Assembly (NCBI GenBank): GCA_946549035.1
Contig: CAMNQH010000016.1
Location: forward strand, 1-58,512
Length of the DNA: 58,512 bases
Source: an uncultured Lachnospiraceae bacterium
Lineage (GTDB): Bacteria > Bacillota > Clostridia > Lachnospirales > Lachnospiraceae
Direction: 5' to 3'
The notes below the pieces were generated by a model. The model was not told the DNA's origin, did not search any database, and worked only from the letters and a program-made list of their open reading frames with translations. This document shows positions 16,455 to 26,871 of this stretch, in pieces. A program made the translations under genes and the position numbers. Each line of letters opens with the position of its first letter. The first letter of the stretch is position 1.

Positions 16455-17663
16455 TTAGATGAAATATTCAGAGATTGCCTGTCTGATCGCAAGTGCGAAT
16501 CGGTACGCCAGCAAAGGTGGAACAGCATTTCCCACCTGGGTAAATTGCCGCGCATTTGCACCAGTAAACACATAGGAATCTGGAAAGGTCTGCAGTCTTG
16601 CACATTCTCTGACCGATAATGTGCGGGGTGAAAACGGGTGCAGATGGGAACGTCCGCCGCCTTTTGTTCCTCCTGCAATTACTGTTTTTGACGGCAATCG
16701 TGGATCAAGCCTGTCGACTCTTCCTAATTTATCCCTTGCACCATATTCCAACAACATGTATCTGCTGATAGACGTAGCTGTGTGTTCTCTTGTAATATGA
16801 TTTAGGATTCCTTCCAGACTGCGGGCAAAAACAGAGCCGCAAGGCACAGCCTTATCGCTGGGTTCAGGCAATACAATGGGAGTCCTTCCCCGTGTCCCTA
16901 CTACGATCCAACGCATTCTGTTTTGCGGTACGCCAAAATAGGCTGCATTCACAATCTGAGGCTTTGTAATCGTATACCCGCACCTTGTTAAATCCGCAAA
17001 GGCAGCTTGTATTCTCCCTTCAGAATCAAAATCCGAAATACCTTCCACATTTTCAATTAAAAACGCAAGGGGTCTAAATGCCTTGATAAACCATAAATAA
17101 TCAAATATTAAGGTTCCCTTCTCCTCATCATCGAATCCGATTCGCTTGAAATTATTCCCATCCTTACTAAAACGTTGATTTGCGGCAATACTGAAAGACT
17201 GGCAGGGCGGCCCGCCGTGAAACACTCCATGAAAAGGACTGGAAATGCCGTTTCTTTGGAGTAATTCTGCTATATCTTTACGTTTACTAATATCCCCTGA
17301 ATAATCAGGCGGGCCTATCACCATCTTGTCAGGGTTATTTTTTCTTAGGGTATTGCAAAACACTTCATTGCATTCTATCGAAATCAAATTATTGAATCCT
17401 GCATAGCTAAAACCAACGTCAAGCCCTCCTGCACCGGAAAAAAAGCTGACTGCCGGTATTTGACCAGCGGTCTTTTCCATGTCATCAAGGGTCTTGATGG
17501 GGCGCATACACTCCTCATCTACAGCCGGGTTATCAACGTATTGCAAGGAATCATAGGAAAACCCATGTTTCTGCAAAAGCTGTGAAAAAGGAATTTTTTC
17601 TATTTCAGAACGTTCCAGCAGCGCTTTTTGCTGGCTAATAGATAATTTCTGTTCTTTGTTCAT
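16455..17663 (-). CDS. DNA (cytosine-5) methyltransferase of a restriction-modification system
   Basis: The 402-residue protein has an approximately 70-residue N-terminal extension and then the ordered C5-methylase motifs: I FFSGAGGLDVGF, IV GGPPCQSFS with the catalytic Cys, VI ENVEGI, VIII QNRMRW, IX RLDPRLPSKTV and X QVGNAVPPLLA. The segment between VIII and IX (target recognition) is short, about 80 residues. It begins in a TAATG overlap with the upstream HNH gene. Both genes look more AT-rich than carB next to them, suggesting acquisition. The target sequence cannot be read from the protein. Confidence 0.93.
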   Translation of the reverse strand: MNKEQKLSISQQKALLERSEIEKIPFSQLLQKHGFSYDSLQYVDNPAVDEECMRPIKTLDDMEKTAGQIPAVSFFSGAGGLDVGFSYAGFNNLISIECNEVFCNTLRKNNPDKMVIGPPDYSGDISKRKDIAELLQRNGISSPFHGVFHGGPPCQSFSIAANQRFSKDGNNFKRIGFDDEEKGTLIFDYLWFIKAFRPLAFLIENVEGISDFDSEGRIQAAFADLTRCGYTITKPQIVNAAYFGVPQNRMRWIVVGTRGRTPIVLPEPSDKAVPCGSVFARSLEGILNHITREHTATSISRYMLLEYGARDKLGRVDRLDPRLPSKTVIAGGTKGGGRSHLHPFSPRTLSVRECARLQTFPDSYVFTGANARQFTQVGNAVPPLLAYRFALAIRQAISEYFI

Positions 17664-18829
17664 TACACGATCTCCCTTGTGGCCTGCATAAAAACATCAC
17701 GGGCTTCCTGTTTCGATTGAAAGTCACTTTGACGATTCACTTTCAACCACTTTCTATAATACATATGCACAGCTCTATGACAAGACGGGCATAATCCCAC
17801 AATATCAGCCAATGACGTTCCCTTGCTTGAAATAGCTACCGTTGATGATAGGGGAAGTAAGTGATGGATCTCAAGTAAATAGTCTGTCCAGGGATAACGA
17901 ATATTCATATCCGTGCCACATGCGCAACAATGAGGCACAGGATTTTTTTGACGATAATACTTCCGAAGCAAACGGCTACGTTCTACTCTAAAATGTTCTA
18001 CCCGTTTCCTATTGCCTTCCATAAACTCTATATCGGCAGGGTCAGGAGTAAACAGATTGAATGTCGGTCTAACAATTTTCTGGGAGAGCGAGGTCATTTC
18101 ATAGAATTCTTCTATTTTATCTCTCTTCGGAAATCGTTCTTCTGGTTTCAAAATATTTGTCAGAAGTTCATTCTTTACAGATTCATCTATGATGTCAAGA
18201 TACAAATATCCATTATAAACTTTTAATATACTTAATTGACTTATGAAAATAACCATTTCCCGTAATTGTCTACGCTCCGTATCGGTATAATTATAGCATT
18301 TTGCAGATAACTTCTCATAAAAATAAAGTTCCTCAAAGCCTGTACAACCATTTGCAATTATATAGTTAAATATATCATCCAACGATACTTTCGCTTCCTG
18401 TTCCAGCATCACTCTCGACAGCAGAAATTTAATAATTGCACAAAAAGGATACACACGTTGATGTGTCGCATCATAATGATCAAACGCCGGAAAAGGAAAG
18501 CGAAACCTTGAAATATAATGAAAGAGATAATCATCAACGTTTTTCTGCGCGCCGTTCTCACTTGCCAAATCTCTGCAAATATCGGTTACCACCAGCTTCT
18601 TTCCAATAAAATTTGCAAGAAACGCACATTGAAACACCCGCGCATAGTTGCGCTTAATGGTGTAATGTGCCGGTAAAAACGGCATACCTGTATCCTTCAC
18701 AAGGGTATCACGAAAAATAGCTTCACATTCTGTTATCTCTGCCTGATCAAATTTAACAAGTGTTTTTGCAATTTCTCTCAATACATCAAATTGAAAATAT
18801 AGCAGCCTGCCTTGATCCCAACGCCACAT
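17663..18829 (-). CDS. HNH endonuclease, probable type II restriction enzyme
   Basis: The 388-residue protein has a C-terminal HNH nuclease domain (about 300-375): a zinc CxxC pair in HCCACGTDM, the core EIHHLLPLSS with catalytic His, and DIVGLCPSCHRAVH. The N-terminal 300 residues match no family I recognise and may recognise DNA. The adjacent, overlapping C5 methyltransferase points to restriction at a methylatable cytosine site. GAAGGGG precedes the ATG. It is 43 bases downstream of carB on the same strand, so read-through from carAB is possible. Confidence 0.8.
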   Translation of the reverse strand: MWRWDQGRLLYFQFDVLREIAKTLVKFDQAEITECEAIFRDTLVKDTGMPFLPAHYTIKRNYARVFQCAFLANFIGKKLVVTDICRDLASENGAQKNVDDYLFHYISRFRFPFPAFDHYDATHQRVYPFCAIIKFLLSRVMLEQEAKVSLDDIFNYIIANGCTGFEELYFYEKLSAKCYNYTDTERRQLREMVIFISQLSILKVYNGYLYLDIIDESVKNELLTNILKPEERFPKRDKIEEFYEMTSLSQKIVRPTFNLFTPDPADIEFMEGNRKRVEHFRVERSRLLRKYYRQKNPVPHCCACGTDMNIRYPWTDYLLEIHHLLPLSSTVAISSKGTSLADIVGLCPSCHRAVHMYYRKWLKVNRQSDFQSKQEARDVFMQATREIV

Positions 18830-18872
18830 CTGAATTACCCCTTCGTTTTTTCACATCTTTCTCTCAATAACT

Positions 18873-21800
18873 CTACAAATTCCTCACCTGCGCAATATCC
18901 ACCAATGTAAACTCATCATTTACACTTTCTAAACTGGTAACCAGCGCATTAGCCGTGTCCATAGCCGTGAGGCAATGAACTCCCGTCTCAATGGCGTTCC
19001 TGCGAATCAAAAAGCCGTCTCTGGATTTATCCCTCCCCTGGGTGGGGGTGTCAATGACCAAATCAATCTTATGCCCCAAAATCAAATCCAGCACGTTAGG
19101 AGATTCCTGGGAAATCTTATTTACCCGGCGGGCCGTTACCCCCTGGGACTGAAGATATTTTGCCGTGCTTCGGGTGGCGTAAATCTTATAACCCAACGCT
19201 TCAAACCGCTTTGCTATCTGAGCAGCCTCCGGCTTATCCGCGTCTTTTACCGTGATAATCATCTGCTTATGCCTGGGAAGATGAACGCCTGCTCCCAGAA
19301 ACGCTTTATACAATGCCTCATGAAAGGTTTTGGCTATTCCCAGGCATTCTCCGGTGGATTTCATTTCCGGCCCCAGGCTGATTTCCGCGCCCCGAAGCTT
19401 TTCAAAAGAGAATACCGGCATTTTAACGGCAATATACTCGGAAACAGGGGCAAGCCCGGTGGAATATCCCATCTCCTTTAGGGTATTTCCCATGATTACT
19501 TTTGCCGCCAAATCTACAATCGGAATGCCTGTGACTTTACTAATATAAGGTACGGTTCGGGAAGAGCGGGGATTTACTTCAATTACATACACTTCCTCCC
19601 CCATTGCAATAAACTGGATGTTGATTAATCCTACTACATGCAAAGCCCTGGCCAGCCGTCTGGTATATTCTACAATCGTATCCCTAACGTTTTCGCTGAT
19701 GGTAAAAGCCGGATAGACGGAAATACTGTCTCCGGAATGGATGCCGGTGCGTTCTATATGCTCCATAATGCCAGGAATTAAAATGTCTGTTCCGTCGCAG
19801 ACTGCATCCACCTCAATCTCTTTTCCCTGCAGGTACTTGTCTATCAGAATCGGATGATCCTGGGCAATCCGGTTGATAATCTCCATAAATTCTTCGATTT
19901 CTTCATCGGAATATGCAATCTGCATCCCCTGGCCTCCCAGTACATAAGAAGGCCGCACCAGTACCGGATATCCAAGAGTATTTGCCACCTGCTTCGCTTC
20001 CGCCGCCGTATAAACGGTTCCCCCTGCTGCCCGGGGGATATTTGTTTCCTCCAGAATCTGGTCAAACAATTCCCGATCTTCCGCCGCATCCACATCTTCT
20101 GCACGGGTGCCAAGAATGGGAACCCCCATCTGGCGCAAGCTTTCCGTCAGCTTAATGGCTGTCTGACCGCCAAACTGTACCACAGCCCCGTCCGGTTTTT
20201 CCAGATCCACAATGTTCTGCACATCCTCCGGCGTTAGGGGCTCAAAATACAGCTTATCTGCAATATCAAAATCCGTGGATACCGTTTCCGGGTTGTTGTT
20301 TACAATAATCGTTTCATATCCTTCTCTGGAAAATGCCCAGGTACAATGAACGGAACAATAATCAAATTCAATCCCCTGACCGATTCGGATGGGGCCGGAG
20401 CCAAGGACTAATACCTTTTTACGGTCATGCTTCGCCTCTGCTTCATTTTCCCCGCCGTACACGGAATAGTAGTAAGGGGTGGAGGCCTCAAATTCCGCCG
20501 CGCAGGTGTCTACCATCTTAAAGGCAGCCACAATTCCGTTTTCATAGCGCATTTCTTTCACCGCATCCAGAGATTTGCCGGTCAGCCTTGCGATAACCTG
20601 ATCCGGAAATTCTATACGTTTGGCCTCCTTAAGCAGCTCCGGCGTCAAAGGCTGGCTGCGAAGCCGTTTTTCCATTTCCACTAAAATGGCAATCTTATCA
20701 ATAAACCACAAATCGATTCTCGTGATATTATGAATCGTCTCATAAGCCAGGCCCCGGCGCACCGCTTCCGCAATCACAAAAATCCTCCGGTCATCTACAA
20801 CCGTAAGCTTTTTCACCAGCTCTTCATAAGAACAGGAAAGGTATTCATCCGTAACCAGGCTGTCCACATGCTGTTCTAGGGAACGGATGGCCTTCATCAG
20901 GGCCCCCTCAAAATTGGTGCAAATACTCATTACCTCTCCGGTAGCTTTCATTTGAGTGGTCAAGGTCCGTTTTGCCGTCAAAAACTTATCAAAGGGCAAC
21001 CGGGGAATTTTTACAACGCAGTAGTCCAGCATCGGTTCAAAGCTAGCGTAAGTTTTGCCTGTAACGGCATTTTTTATTTCATCTAAGGTATACCCCAAAG
21101 CAATCTTGGCCGCCACCTTTGCAATGGGATACCCGGTAGCTTTACTGGCCAAGGCAGAAGAACGGCTGACCCGGGGATTCACCTCAATCACACAATATTC
21201 AAAGCTGTCAGGATTCAAGGCATACTGAACATTACATCCTCCGGTAATGTTCAATTCGCTGATAATATTAAGGGCAGACGAACGAAGCATCTGGTATTCT
21301 TTGTCCCCCAAGGTCTGGGAGGGAGCCACCACAATGCTGTCTCCAGTGTGGACGCCTACCGGATCCATATTTTCCATATTGCAGACGGTAATGCAGTTGC
21401 CCGCCGCATCCCGCATCACTTCATACTCAATCTCTTTCCATCCGGCAATACATCGTTCCACCAGCACTTCCCCCACCCGGCTCAGACGCAGTCCGTTGGT
21501 AAGGATGTCCACCAGCTCCGTTTCGTTATGAGCAATGCCGCCGCCGCTTCCTCCTAATGTGTAAGCCGGACGCAGCACCACGGGATAGCCGATGGTATTG
21601 GTAAAAGCAATGCCGTCCAAAACATTATGGACTACCAAAGACGGAGCGCAGGGCTCTTTTATTTTTTCCATGGTATCCTTAAATGCCTGACGGTCCTCCG
21701 CCTTAAAAATCGTCTCTGCCGTAGTCCCAATGAGCTTTACTCCATGCTTCTTTAAAAAGCCGGATTCTGAAAGCTCCATCCCCAGATTTAGGCCTGCCTG

Positions 21801-22076
21801 TCCTCCCAGGGTAGGCAAAACGCTGTCCGGCTGTTCTTTTAGGATAATCTGTTCCAGCACTTTTACAGTCAGAGGCTCAATGTATACTTTATCCGCAATA
21901 TCCCTGTCTGTCATAATGGTGGCCGGGTTGGAATTTACAAGCACCACTTCCACCCCTTCTTCTTTCAAGGAACGACAAGCCTGTGTACCTGCATAATCAA
22001 ATTCTGCCGCCTGTCCAATGACAATCGGCCCGGATCCGATGACTAATACTTTTTTAATTTCAGGATTCTTTGGCAT
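18873..22076 (-). CDS. carB: Carbamoyl-phosphate synthase large subunit
   Basis: CarB makes carbamoyl phosphate from bicarbonate, ammonia and two ATP for pyrimidine and arginine synthesis. The 1067-residue protein has two ATP-grasp halves: [21 protein letters not shown] near the N-terminus and its paired repeat [21 protein letters not shown] near residue 550. A C-terminal MGS-like allosteric domain (about 935-1067) follows. The start ([10 protein letters not shown]) shares one base with the carA stop as TAATG. An upstream start would lie within carA, so I reject it. Confidence 0.97.
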   Translation of the reverse strand: MPKNPEIKKVLVIGSGPIVIGQAAEFDYAGTQACRSLKEEGVEVVLVNSNPATIMTDRDIADKVYIEPLTVKVLEQIILKEQPDSVLPTLGGQAGLNLGMELSESGFLKKHGVKLIGTTAETIFKAEDRQAFKDTMEKIKEPCAPSLVVHNVLDGIAFTNTIGYPVVLRPAYTLGGSGGGIAHNETELVDILTNGLRLSRVGEVLVERCIAGWKEIEYEVMRDAAGNCITVCNMENMDPVGVHTGDSIVVAPSQTLGDKEYQMLRSSALNIISELNITGGCNVQYALNPDSFEYCVIEVNPRVSRSSALASKATGYPIAKVAAKIALGYTLDEIKNAVTGKTYASFEPMLDYCVVKIPRLPFDKFLTAKRTLTTQMKATGEVMSICTNFEGALMKAIRSLEQHVDSLVTDEYLSCSYEELVKKLTVVDDRRIFVIAEAVRRGLAYETIHNITRIDLWFIDKIAILVEMEKRLRSQPLTPELLKEAKRIEFPDQVIARLTGKSLDAVKEMRYENGIVAAFKMVDTCAAEFEASTPYYYSVYGGENEAEAKHDRKKVLVLGSGPIRIGQGIEFDYCSVHCTWAFSREGYETIIVNNNPETVSTDFDIADKLYFEPLTPEDVQNIVDLEKPDGAVVQFGGQTAIKLTESLRQMGVPILGTRAEDVDAAEDRELFDQILEETNIPRAAGGTVYTAAEAKQVANTLGYPVLVRPSYVLGGQGMQIAYSDEEIEEFMEIINRIAQDHPILIDKYLQGKEIEVDAVCDGTDILIPGIMEHIERTGIHSGDSISVYPAFTISENVRDTIVEYTRRLARALHVVGLINIQFIAMGEEVYVIEVNPRSSRTVPYISKVTGIPIVDLAAKVIMGNTLKEMGYSTGLAPVSEYIAVKMPVFSFEKLRGAEISLGPEMKSTGECLGIAKTFHEALYKAFLGAGVHLPRHKQMIITVKDADKPEAAQIAKRFEALGYKIYATRSTAKYLQSQGVTARRVNKISQESPNVLDLILGHKIDLVIDTPTQGRDKSRDGFLIRRNAIETGVHCLTAMDTANALVTSLESVNDEFTLVDIAQVRNL

Positions 22077-23146
22077 TACTGGTTTCCTCCCATCATTGCA
22101 ATAAAACGGTCGAATAAAAAGCTGCTGTCTAAGGGCCCCGGACATGCTTCTGGATGAAACTGCACGGTGTAAATCTGTTTTCCTACATATTCCAGCCCTT
22201 CATTGGTGCCGTCGTTGACATTTACAAAGGCCGGCCGCGCCACCGACGGATCTAACTTTTTATCATCTACCACGTACCCATGATTTTGGGAGGAAATATA
22301 GACCCGCCCGGTTTTCAAATCTTTCACCGGATGATTTCCTCCCCGATGACCGTATTTCATTTTGTAAGTATCCGCCCCGGTGGCCAGCGCCATAAGCTGA
22401 TGTCCCAGGCAGATGGCAAAAATAGGAACCTGGCTTTGGTACAGCTTTTTAATCTCTTTTATGATCCCGGCGCACTCCTTGGGATCCCCCGGACCGTTCG
22501 AAAGCATAATTCCATCCGGCCTCTCTGCCAGAATCTCCTCCGCCTGGGTTCCTGCCGGATATACCGTTACCTCACATCCCCGCTGATGCAGGGACGCGGC
22601 AATATGATCCTTTGCCCCGAAATCCATCAATGCTACTTTTTTCCCTTTCCCAGGCAAAACGTATTTCCTGGAGCATGTGACTTTTGACACCACATCCCCG
22701 GTGGTATATGTGGAAATCCTTGGAATAATTTCTTCCATATCAAAATGTTCATTTGTGGTAATCATACCGTTCATAGTTCCCTTTTCCCTAAGCTTTTTGG
22801 TTAAAGCTCTGGTGTCAATCCCTGCAATGCCAGGAATTCCATGCTCTTTCAGAAAATCCTGAATCTTTCCTTGGCATCGGAAATTGCTGGGCATCCTGGA
22901 AAGTTCTCTTACAATATATCCCGCCGGCCATGGCTTTTGGGATTCCATATCCGGAGTAATTCCATAATTTCCAATAAGTGGGTATGTCATGACAACTGCC
23001 TGTCCGGCATAAGATGGGTCGGTGAGAATCTCCAGATACCCTGTCATAGAGGTGTTGAATACAATTTCACTAATCACTTCTGTTTCAGCCCCAATGCTGA
23101 CGCCAGTAAACACAGTTTTGTCCTCCAGTATTAGAAACGCTTTCAT
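22076..23146 (-). CDS. carA: Carbamoyl-phosphate synthase small (glutaminase) subunit
   Basis: CarA releases ammonia from glutamine and channels it to CarB. The 356-residue protein has the N-terminal CPSase_sm_chain domain and a class I glutamine amidotransferase domain with LSNGPGDP, the nucleophile Cys in [10 protein letters not shown] near 245-254, and the His-x-Glu in [10 protein letters not shown]. The start is the ATG giving [10 protein letters not shown], with AAAGGAAAAG 10 bases upstream. Upstream starts lack a site and encode an unrelated extension. Confidence 0.96.
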   Translation of the reverse strand: MKAFLILEDKTVFTGVSIGAETEVISEIVFNTSMTGYLEILTDPSYAGQAVVMTYPLIGNYGITPDMESQKPWPAGYIVRELSRMPSNFRCQGKIQDFLKEHGIPGIAGIDTRALTKKLREKGTMNGMITTNEHFDMEEIIPRISTYTTGDVVSKVTCSRKYVLPGKGKKVALMDFGAKDHIAASLHQRGCEVTVYPAGTQAEEILAERPDGIMLSNGPGDPKECAGIIKEIKKLYQSQVPIFAICLGHQLMALATGADTYKMKYGHRGGNHPVKDLKTGRVYISSQNHGYVVDDKKLDPSVARPAFVNVNDGTNEGLEYVGKQIYTVQFHPEACPGPLDSSFLFDRFIAMMGGNQ

Positions 23147-23348
23147 AGACGTCACTTTTCCTTTCTGTCTGGTATGGGCAAAAAAAAAGAATATAGATCC
23201 CAACATGTAACAGTTTTGCCTTGGGCTTTTCTGTAACATGAAAGCCTAAAACCTATAGCATTCTTTTCCCAATTAGATTGATGAAACCCTAAATTGTAAA
23301 AAGTTTATCATAAGAGAAGGTGATTTTCAACTGTTTTTTCAAATCAGG

Positions 23349-23383
23349 CGGCCTGGGCAATATCACACGCAAAGCCCAGGCCG
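23349..23383 (-). terminator. Terminator-like hairpin between an exported protein gene and carA
   Basis: CGGCCTGGGC (23349-23358) pairs perfectly with GCCCAGGCCG (23374-23383) over a 15-base loop, just after the 23396 stop. The U tract is poor, so it could be a weak terminator or an attenuator-like element. The 23147-23348 leader of carA holds no gene and no PyrR-binding consensus that I can see. Confidence 0.4.
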
Positions 23384-23395
23384 TCCATTAGAATG

Positions 23396-24502
23396 TTACC
23401 TTATTTTCACTGCTTCCGCAAAAAATTGTTCATTCTCCACTCCGCAAATCCGGTCTACCGGATACGCGCATCCGAAATAATCCATGGCGCTGTAGCAGCT
23501 GGCCGCCGACTCAAAGAGAAAATACGTATGCGTCCCGTCGCTGACAAGCTCCTGGGCCATGGGCGGAAAACGGTATGCTCCTAATAACCGCATCCCCGCC
23601 CCGCATCCGCCCTCTTCTACCTCATAAAGGTACACGCCGGAATCCCAGAATCTCCCATAGGAAGTGGTAAGGGCCATATACGAAGTTTGATTCCGTTCTA
23701 AAAACGTCACGCCCTGGGCATGAGGAGGAATTTCAATGGCGCATTCCTGTTCTATGGTTATCCGTCCCATATCTTTACACAGCCGATAGCCATAAAGCAT
23801 GCTATTTTTTCCGATACCGGAAGAAAAGGTTCCCACCCAAAGGCGGTTATGGCCAAAGGATACGAAGGAAGCCGTCACCCCTGCATAGAGCTGGCAGGAA
23901 TAGTCCCTCAGGATATAACTGGACTGTCCCAAGCTTACAGCTTCTTCTATCCGTTCATAAGAAATCCCGCTGATATAGCCTGTCGTACTTTTGGCAATCC
24001 AGACATATTCTCCGTCAAAGGTAAGCCCTCCTACATGGTTCCGATCCGGCAGTACTAAAGTTGTGAGAAGCTCCCTGCCGGTTCCCGCTTCCCAGGACAG
24101 GACGTAAATCACCGAAGGTTCTGTCTTGCCGTTCATTCCTTTGTCATAAGCGCTGATGAGCATATAATCCCCTGCAATACAGATTCCCTGAGGAACCATC
24201 TGGAGGGAATAAGAGTCCCCTATCCCTGTATACTCCAGTCCCGGCACTGCCGTGCTTAACTCTTCCCTGTAAATCCGCCCAAATTCCCGGTAGCGCAGTA
24301 AGGTCTTCCGAAACTGATCCTGATAACGGAAGTCAGTGCTGGTCTCTAATGTAATACTCTCTTCTTCCCCCATGGAAACTTCTTCCAACGAAAAAACAGC
24401 ACGGCGCGTTCCGGAGTTCCCAAGAACCCGGAGAAGCCATGCTGTCAAAATCATTCCAAATATAAAAATTCTTTTCCAAGATAATTTTTTGCTTTCTGTC
24501 AT
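23396..24502 (-). CDS. Exported protein of unknown function, probable beta-propeller
   Basis: The 368-residue protein has an N-terminal hydrophobic segment (about 10-27). The remainder is rich in short beta motifs such as YVWIAKSTTGYI, LWVGTFSSG and THTYFLFES, spaced like propeller blades. I recognise no catalytic motif. AAAGGAAATGG precedes the start. It follows coaBC on the same strand after a 155-base gap, so it probably has its own promoter, but I find no convincing one. A ligand-binding or surface-exposed role is only a guess. Confidence 0.6.
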   Translation of the reverse strand: MTESKKLSWKRIFIFGMILTAWLLRVLGNSGTRRAVFSLEEVSMGEEESITLETSTDFRYQDQFRKTLLRYREFGRIYREELSTAVPGLEYTGIGDSYSLQMVPQGICIAGDYMLISAYDKGMNGKTEPSVIYVLSWEAGTGRELLTTLVLPDRNHVGGLTFDGEYVWIAKSTTGYISGISYERIEEAVSLGQSSYILRDYSCQLYAGVTASFVSFGHNRLWVGTFSSGIGKNSMLYGYRLCKDMGRITIEQECAIEIPPHAQGVTFLERNQTSYMALTTSYGRFWDSGVYLYEVEEGGCGAGMRLLGAYRFPPMAQELVSDGTHTYFLFESAASCYSAMDYFGCAYPVDRICGVENEQFFAEAVKIR

Positions 24503-24657
24503 AGAGCACCATTTCCTTTGGATTTTCTTAAGTTTTTATTAAGATTAGTATATCCCATATTTTTTTAGGCACTATTAACAAAAAGTGTATAAATTGTGAA
24601 CATTATCTGTTGGTAATCACAAATTTCAATCGCCGTACATATATACCCGTATTATGC

Positions 24658-25857
24658 TTACATTTGTTTCAAAATTTCATCCAAAATCTGGTGAGCGGCG
24701 TCCTCCTTAGCCATTTTTTCCAATACGCGTTCTTCTTCTGTTGTAATCAAAGTCAACACATTGGTGTCCGTGCCAAAGCCTGCGCCTTGGGTTTTTAAAT
24801 TATTTGCGGCTATCATATCCACTTGTTTTTTTAAGAGCTTTGCTCTGGAATTCTCAAGTACATCTTTTGTCTCCATAGAAAAACCGCAAAGGTACGCATG
24901 AATCTTTCCCACTGCCTTTTCTTCTCCCAACGCCTGCAAAATATCACGAGTGCGAACCAGCATCAGGGAGGAATCCGTTTCCTTTTTTTTGATCTTTTCT
25001 GATTCTATGGTCTTTGGAGAATAATCCGCTACTGCAGCGGCCTTAATAATTATATCCTGCTCAGGAGCCAAAGACAGAACTGCCTCATACATTTCCTGCG
25101 CCGAGACAACCGGTATCACATTTACGAACATAGGAGGCTGTATGGCCACAGGACCTGTTACCAGGGTAACCTCAGCCCCCCGTCTCATGGCTGCCTTTGC
25201 CAGGGCATAGCCCATTTTCCCGGTAGAATGATTGGATATAAAACGTACCGGATCCATAGACTCTCTGGTTGGCCCTGCCGTTACCATCACCTTCATCCCC
25301 GCCAAATCCTTCGTATGGGCCAATTCTCTTAGAACATACTCTACTAAAACCTCCTCGGAGGGAAGCTTTCCGGTACCTGTATCTCCATTTGCCAGCATCC
25401 CCACCACAGGCTCTATGATTTCATATCCATGGCGTTTTAATTTTTCCAGATTCTCCTGAACAATGGTATTAAGATACATATTATGGTTCATTGCCGGCGC
25501 AATCAAGCATTTGCAGGTACAGGCCATTATCGTAGTGGTGAGCATATCGTCTGCAATTCCCCCTGCCATCTTCCCGATTACATTTGCCGTGGCCGGAGCA
25601 AGCAGCACAAGATCCGCCTGCTTTGCCAACGCCACATGTTCTACGGAAAATTCAAAATTCCGGTCAAAGGTATCAATGAGACATTTCGTTCCGGTGAGCG
25701 TCTCAAAGGTAGTAGCCGTAATAAAATTAGTGGCGTTCTCCGTCATCAATACATGAACATTGCAATGAAGCTTTTTCAACATCCTGGCCACATTGGGCAT
25801 TTTATATGCCGCAATTCCTCCGGTAACACCCAGAAGGACTGTTTTTCCTTTTAACAT
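24658..25857 (-). CDS. coaBC: Bifunctional phosphopantothenoylcysteine decarboxylase / phosphopantothenate-cysteine ligase
   Basis: CoaBC carries out two successive steps of coenzyme A synthesis. The 399-residue protein has an N-terminal flavoprotein CoaC domain (LGVTGGIAAYKM at about 8-19, LIAPAMNHNM with the His/Asn of the active site, and a later PSEE loop). The C-terminal CoaB domain starts near MVTAGPTRESMDPVRFISN (about 192-210). The two domains are full length. An ECF S component lies 12 bases upstream in the same operon. Confidence 0.96.
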   Translation of the reverse strand: MLKGKTVLLGVTGGIAAYKMPNVARMLKKLHCNVHVLMTENATNFITATTFETLTGTKCLIDTFDRNFEFSVEHVALAKQADLVLLAPATANVIGKMAGGIADDMLTTTIMACTCKCLIAPAMNHNMYLNTIVQENLEKLKRHGYEIIEPVVGMLANGDTGTGKLPSEEVLVEYVLRELAHTKDLAGMKVMVTAGPTRESMDPVRFISNHSTGKMGYALAKAAMRRGAEVTLVTGPVAIQPPMFVNVIPVVSAQEMYEAVLSLAPEQDIIIKAAAVADYSPKTIESEKIKKKETDSSLMLVRTRDILQALGEEKAVGKIHAYLCGFSMETKDVLENSRAKLLKKQVDMIAANNLKTQGAGFGTDTNVLTLITTEEERVLEKMAKEDAAHQILDEILKQM

Positions 25858-25869
25858 AAATTCCTCCTA

Positions 25870-26502
25870 TTATTCCATGCGGCTTTGCACCTGCAGCAGC
25901 GCCTTTCCCACGGCGGTTACTAAAACAGCCGCCACAATCGCCTCCGGCACCCCGTTGGCAAAAATAATAGCAACAATGGCGTTATACACAGCACTGATGG
26001 CAATTTCCTTTGCCGCCGCAAACTGCTCGCTGAATCCAAAGTAAATCAAGTGCATTACCAAAAGCGTATTGGTTACGGCCCCTAAAATTCCGGCAACGGG
26101 AAGCGCCGCAAAATCTCCGCCTTTTTTCTGTTTCAACAGCTTCTTGATTCCGATGTATACAAAATAGGGAACAACTCCCACCAGGATACGGGGAATAAAA
26201 CAAATCACCAGACTGAAAAAATTCCCCCCTACGTCTCCCACAGAATAAAACGGGGAAAAAGCAAATGACAGAAGGCTGGGATTTATGGTATTATTCACCA
26301 GGCTGGTGCATCCAAAGACAAAGCCCAGAAACGCCCCTCTCTTTGGCCCTAAAAGAATGGAACCGATAATGACAGGTACGTGAATCAGAGTGGCCTTAAT
26401 CACCACAAGATTGATGTAGCCTAAAAAAGGGATAAAGGCCATCAAGATGATAATGGCTGCAAAGAGGGCAGTCAATACCATATGATATGTTTTTTTGCTC
26501 AT
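25870..26502 (-). CDS. ECF transporter S component, probably for pantothenate
   Basis: The 210-residue membrane protein has about six hydrophobic segments. The N-terminal helix MVLTALFAAIIILMAFIPFLGYI and the conserved LLGPKRGAFLGFVFG region near 51-65 are typical of ECF S components. It is probably a vitamin uptake subunit working with a common ECF module elsewhere. Direct coupling to coaBC makes pantothenate the likely substrate (PanT-like); the substrate is inferred from context only. A promoter with 17-base spacing lies about 60 bases upstream. Confidence 0.82.
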   Translation of the reverse strand: MSKKTYHMVLTALFAAIIILMAFIPFLGYINLVVIKATLIHVPVIIGSILLGPKRGAFLGFVFGCTSLVNNTINPSLLSFAFSPFYSVGDVGGNFFSLVICFIPRILVGVVPYFVYIGIKKLLKQKKGGDFAALPVAGILGAVTNTLLVMHLIYFGFSEQFAAAKEIAISAVYNAIVAIIFANGVPEAIVAAVLVTAVGKALLQVQSRME

Positions 26503-26559
26503 GATAAACTTCTCCTTATTTGTAAGATACGGTTTCTTTTGGAATACCGTTCAAATGGA

Positions 26560-26588
26560 AGTTTAGCACAGCACTGGAATATTGACAA
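26560..26588 (-). promoter_or_regulatory. Promoter of the ECF S component-coaBC operon
   Basis: TTGTCA (26583-26588), a 17-base spacer and TAAACT (26560-26565), on the minus strand, roughly 58 bases upstream of the S component start. Confidence 0.6.
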
Positions 26589-26604
26589 GTGGTTTCTCAG
26601 CAGG

Positions 26605-26763
26605 TTACGATTCTTCCAGGGATTCTATTTCATATAAAGAAAGCCCGGATATATCTGAAATTTCTGTCAAAGAATACCTTCCGGATTTCAGCATACGGCG
26701 AGCAGCCATTTTTTTCTCTTGCTGAATCCCCTCTTGAATTCCTTCTTCTAACAGCCGTTTAAC
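26605..26763 (-). pseudogene. C-terminal relic of an Rpn/PD-(D/E)XK transposase-like nuclease
   Basis: The minus strand reads, in one frame up to a stop at 26605, RLLEEGIQEGIQQEKKMA, then AARRMLKSGRYSLTEISDIS and GLSLYEIESLEES. This is the tail typical of recombination-promoting nuclease (Rpn) proteins, with its charged coiled coil and small regulatory helix pair. The N-terminal nuclease domain is absent, and the frame closes at a stop not far upstream. A hairpin (GAGGGCGGATA pairing with TATCCGTCCTC, 26769-26796) lies just before the fragment. The rest of 26503-26871 shows nothing else beyond the S component promoter. Confidence 0.6.
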
Positions 26764-26871
26764 GTTTAGAGGACGGATACTATTTATCCGCCCTCTACTT
26801 ATTATCCTTTTTCTGACGAGCCCGCCTAATTAACAGGCAGGCCGCCGTCAATTTACCTACGGCCTTCTATC

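Noticed and set aside
23240..23395. PyrR-type attenuator before carA
   Set aside because: No PyrR-binding consensus was seen; the only clear element is a hairpin that better fits the end of the upstream gene.
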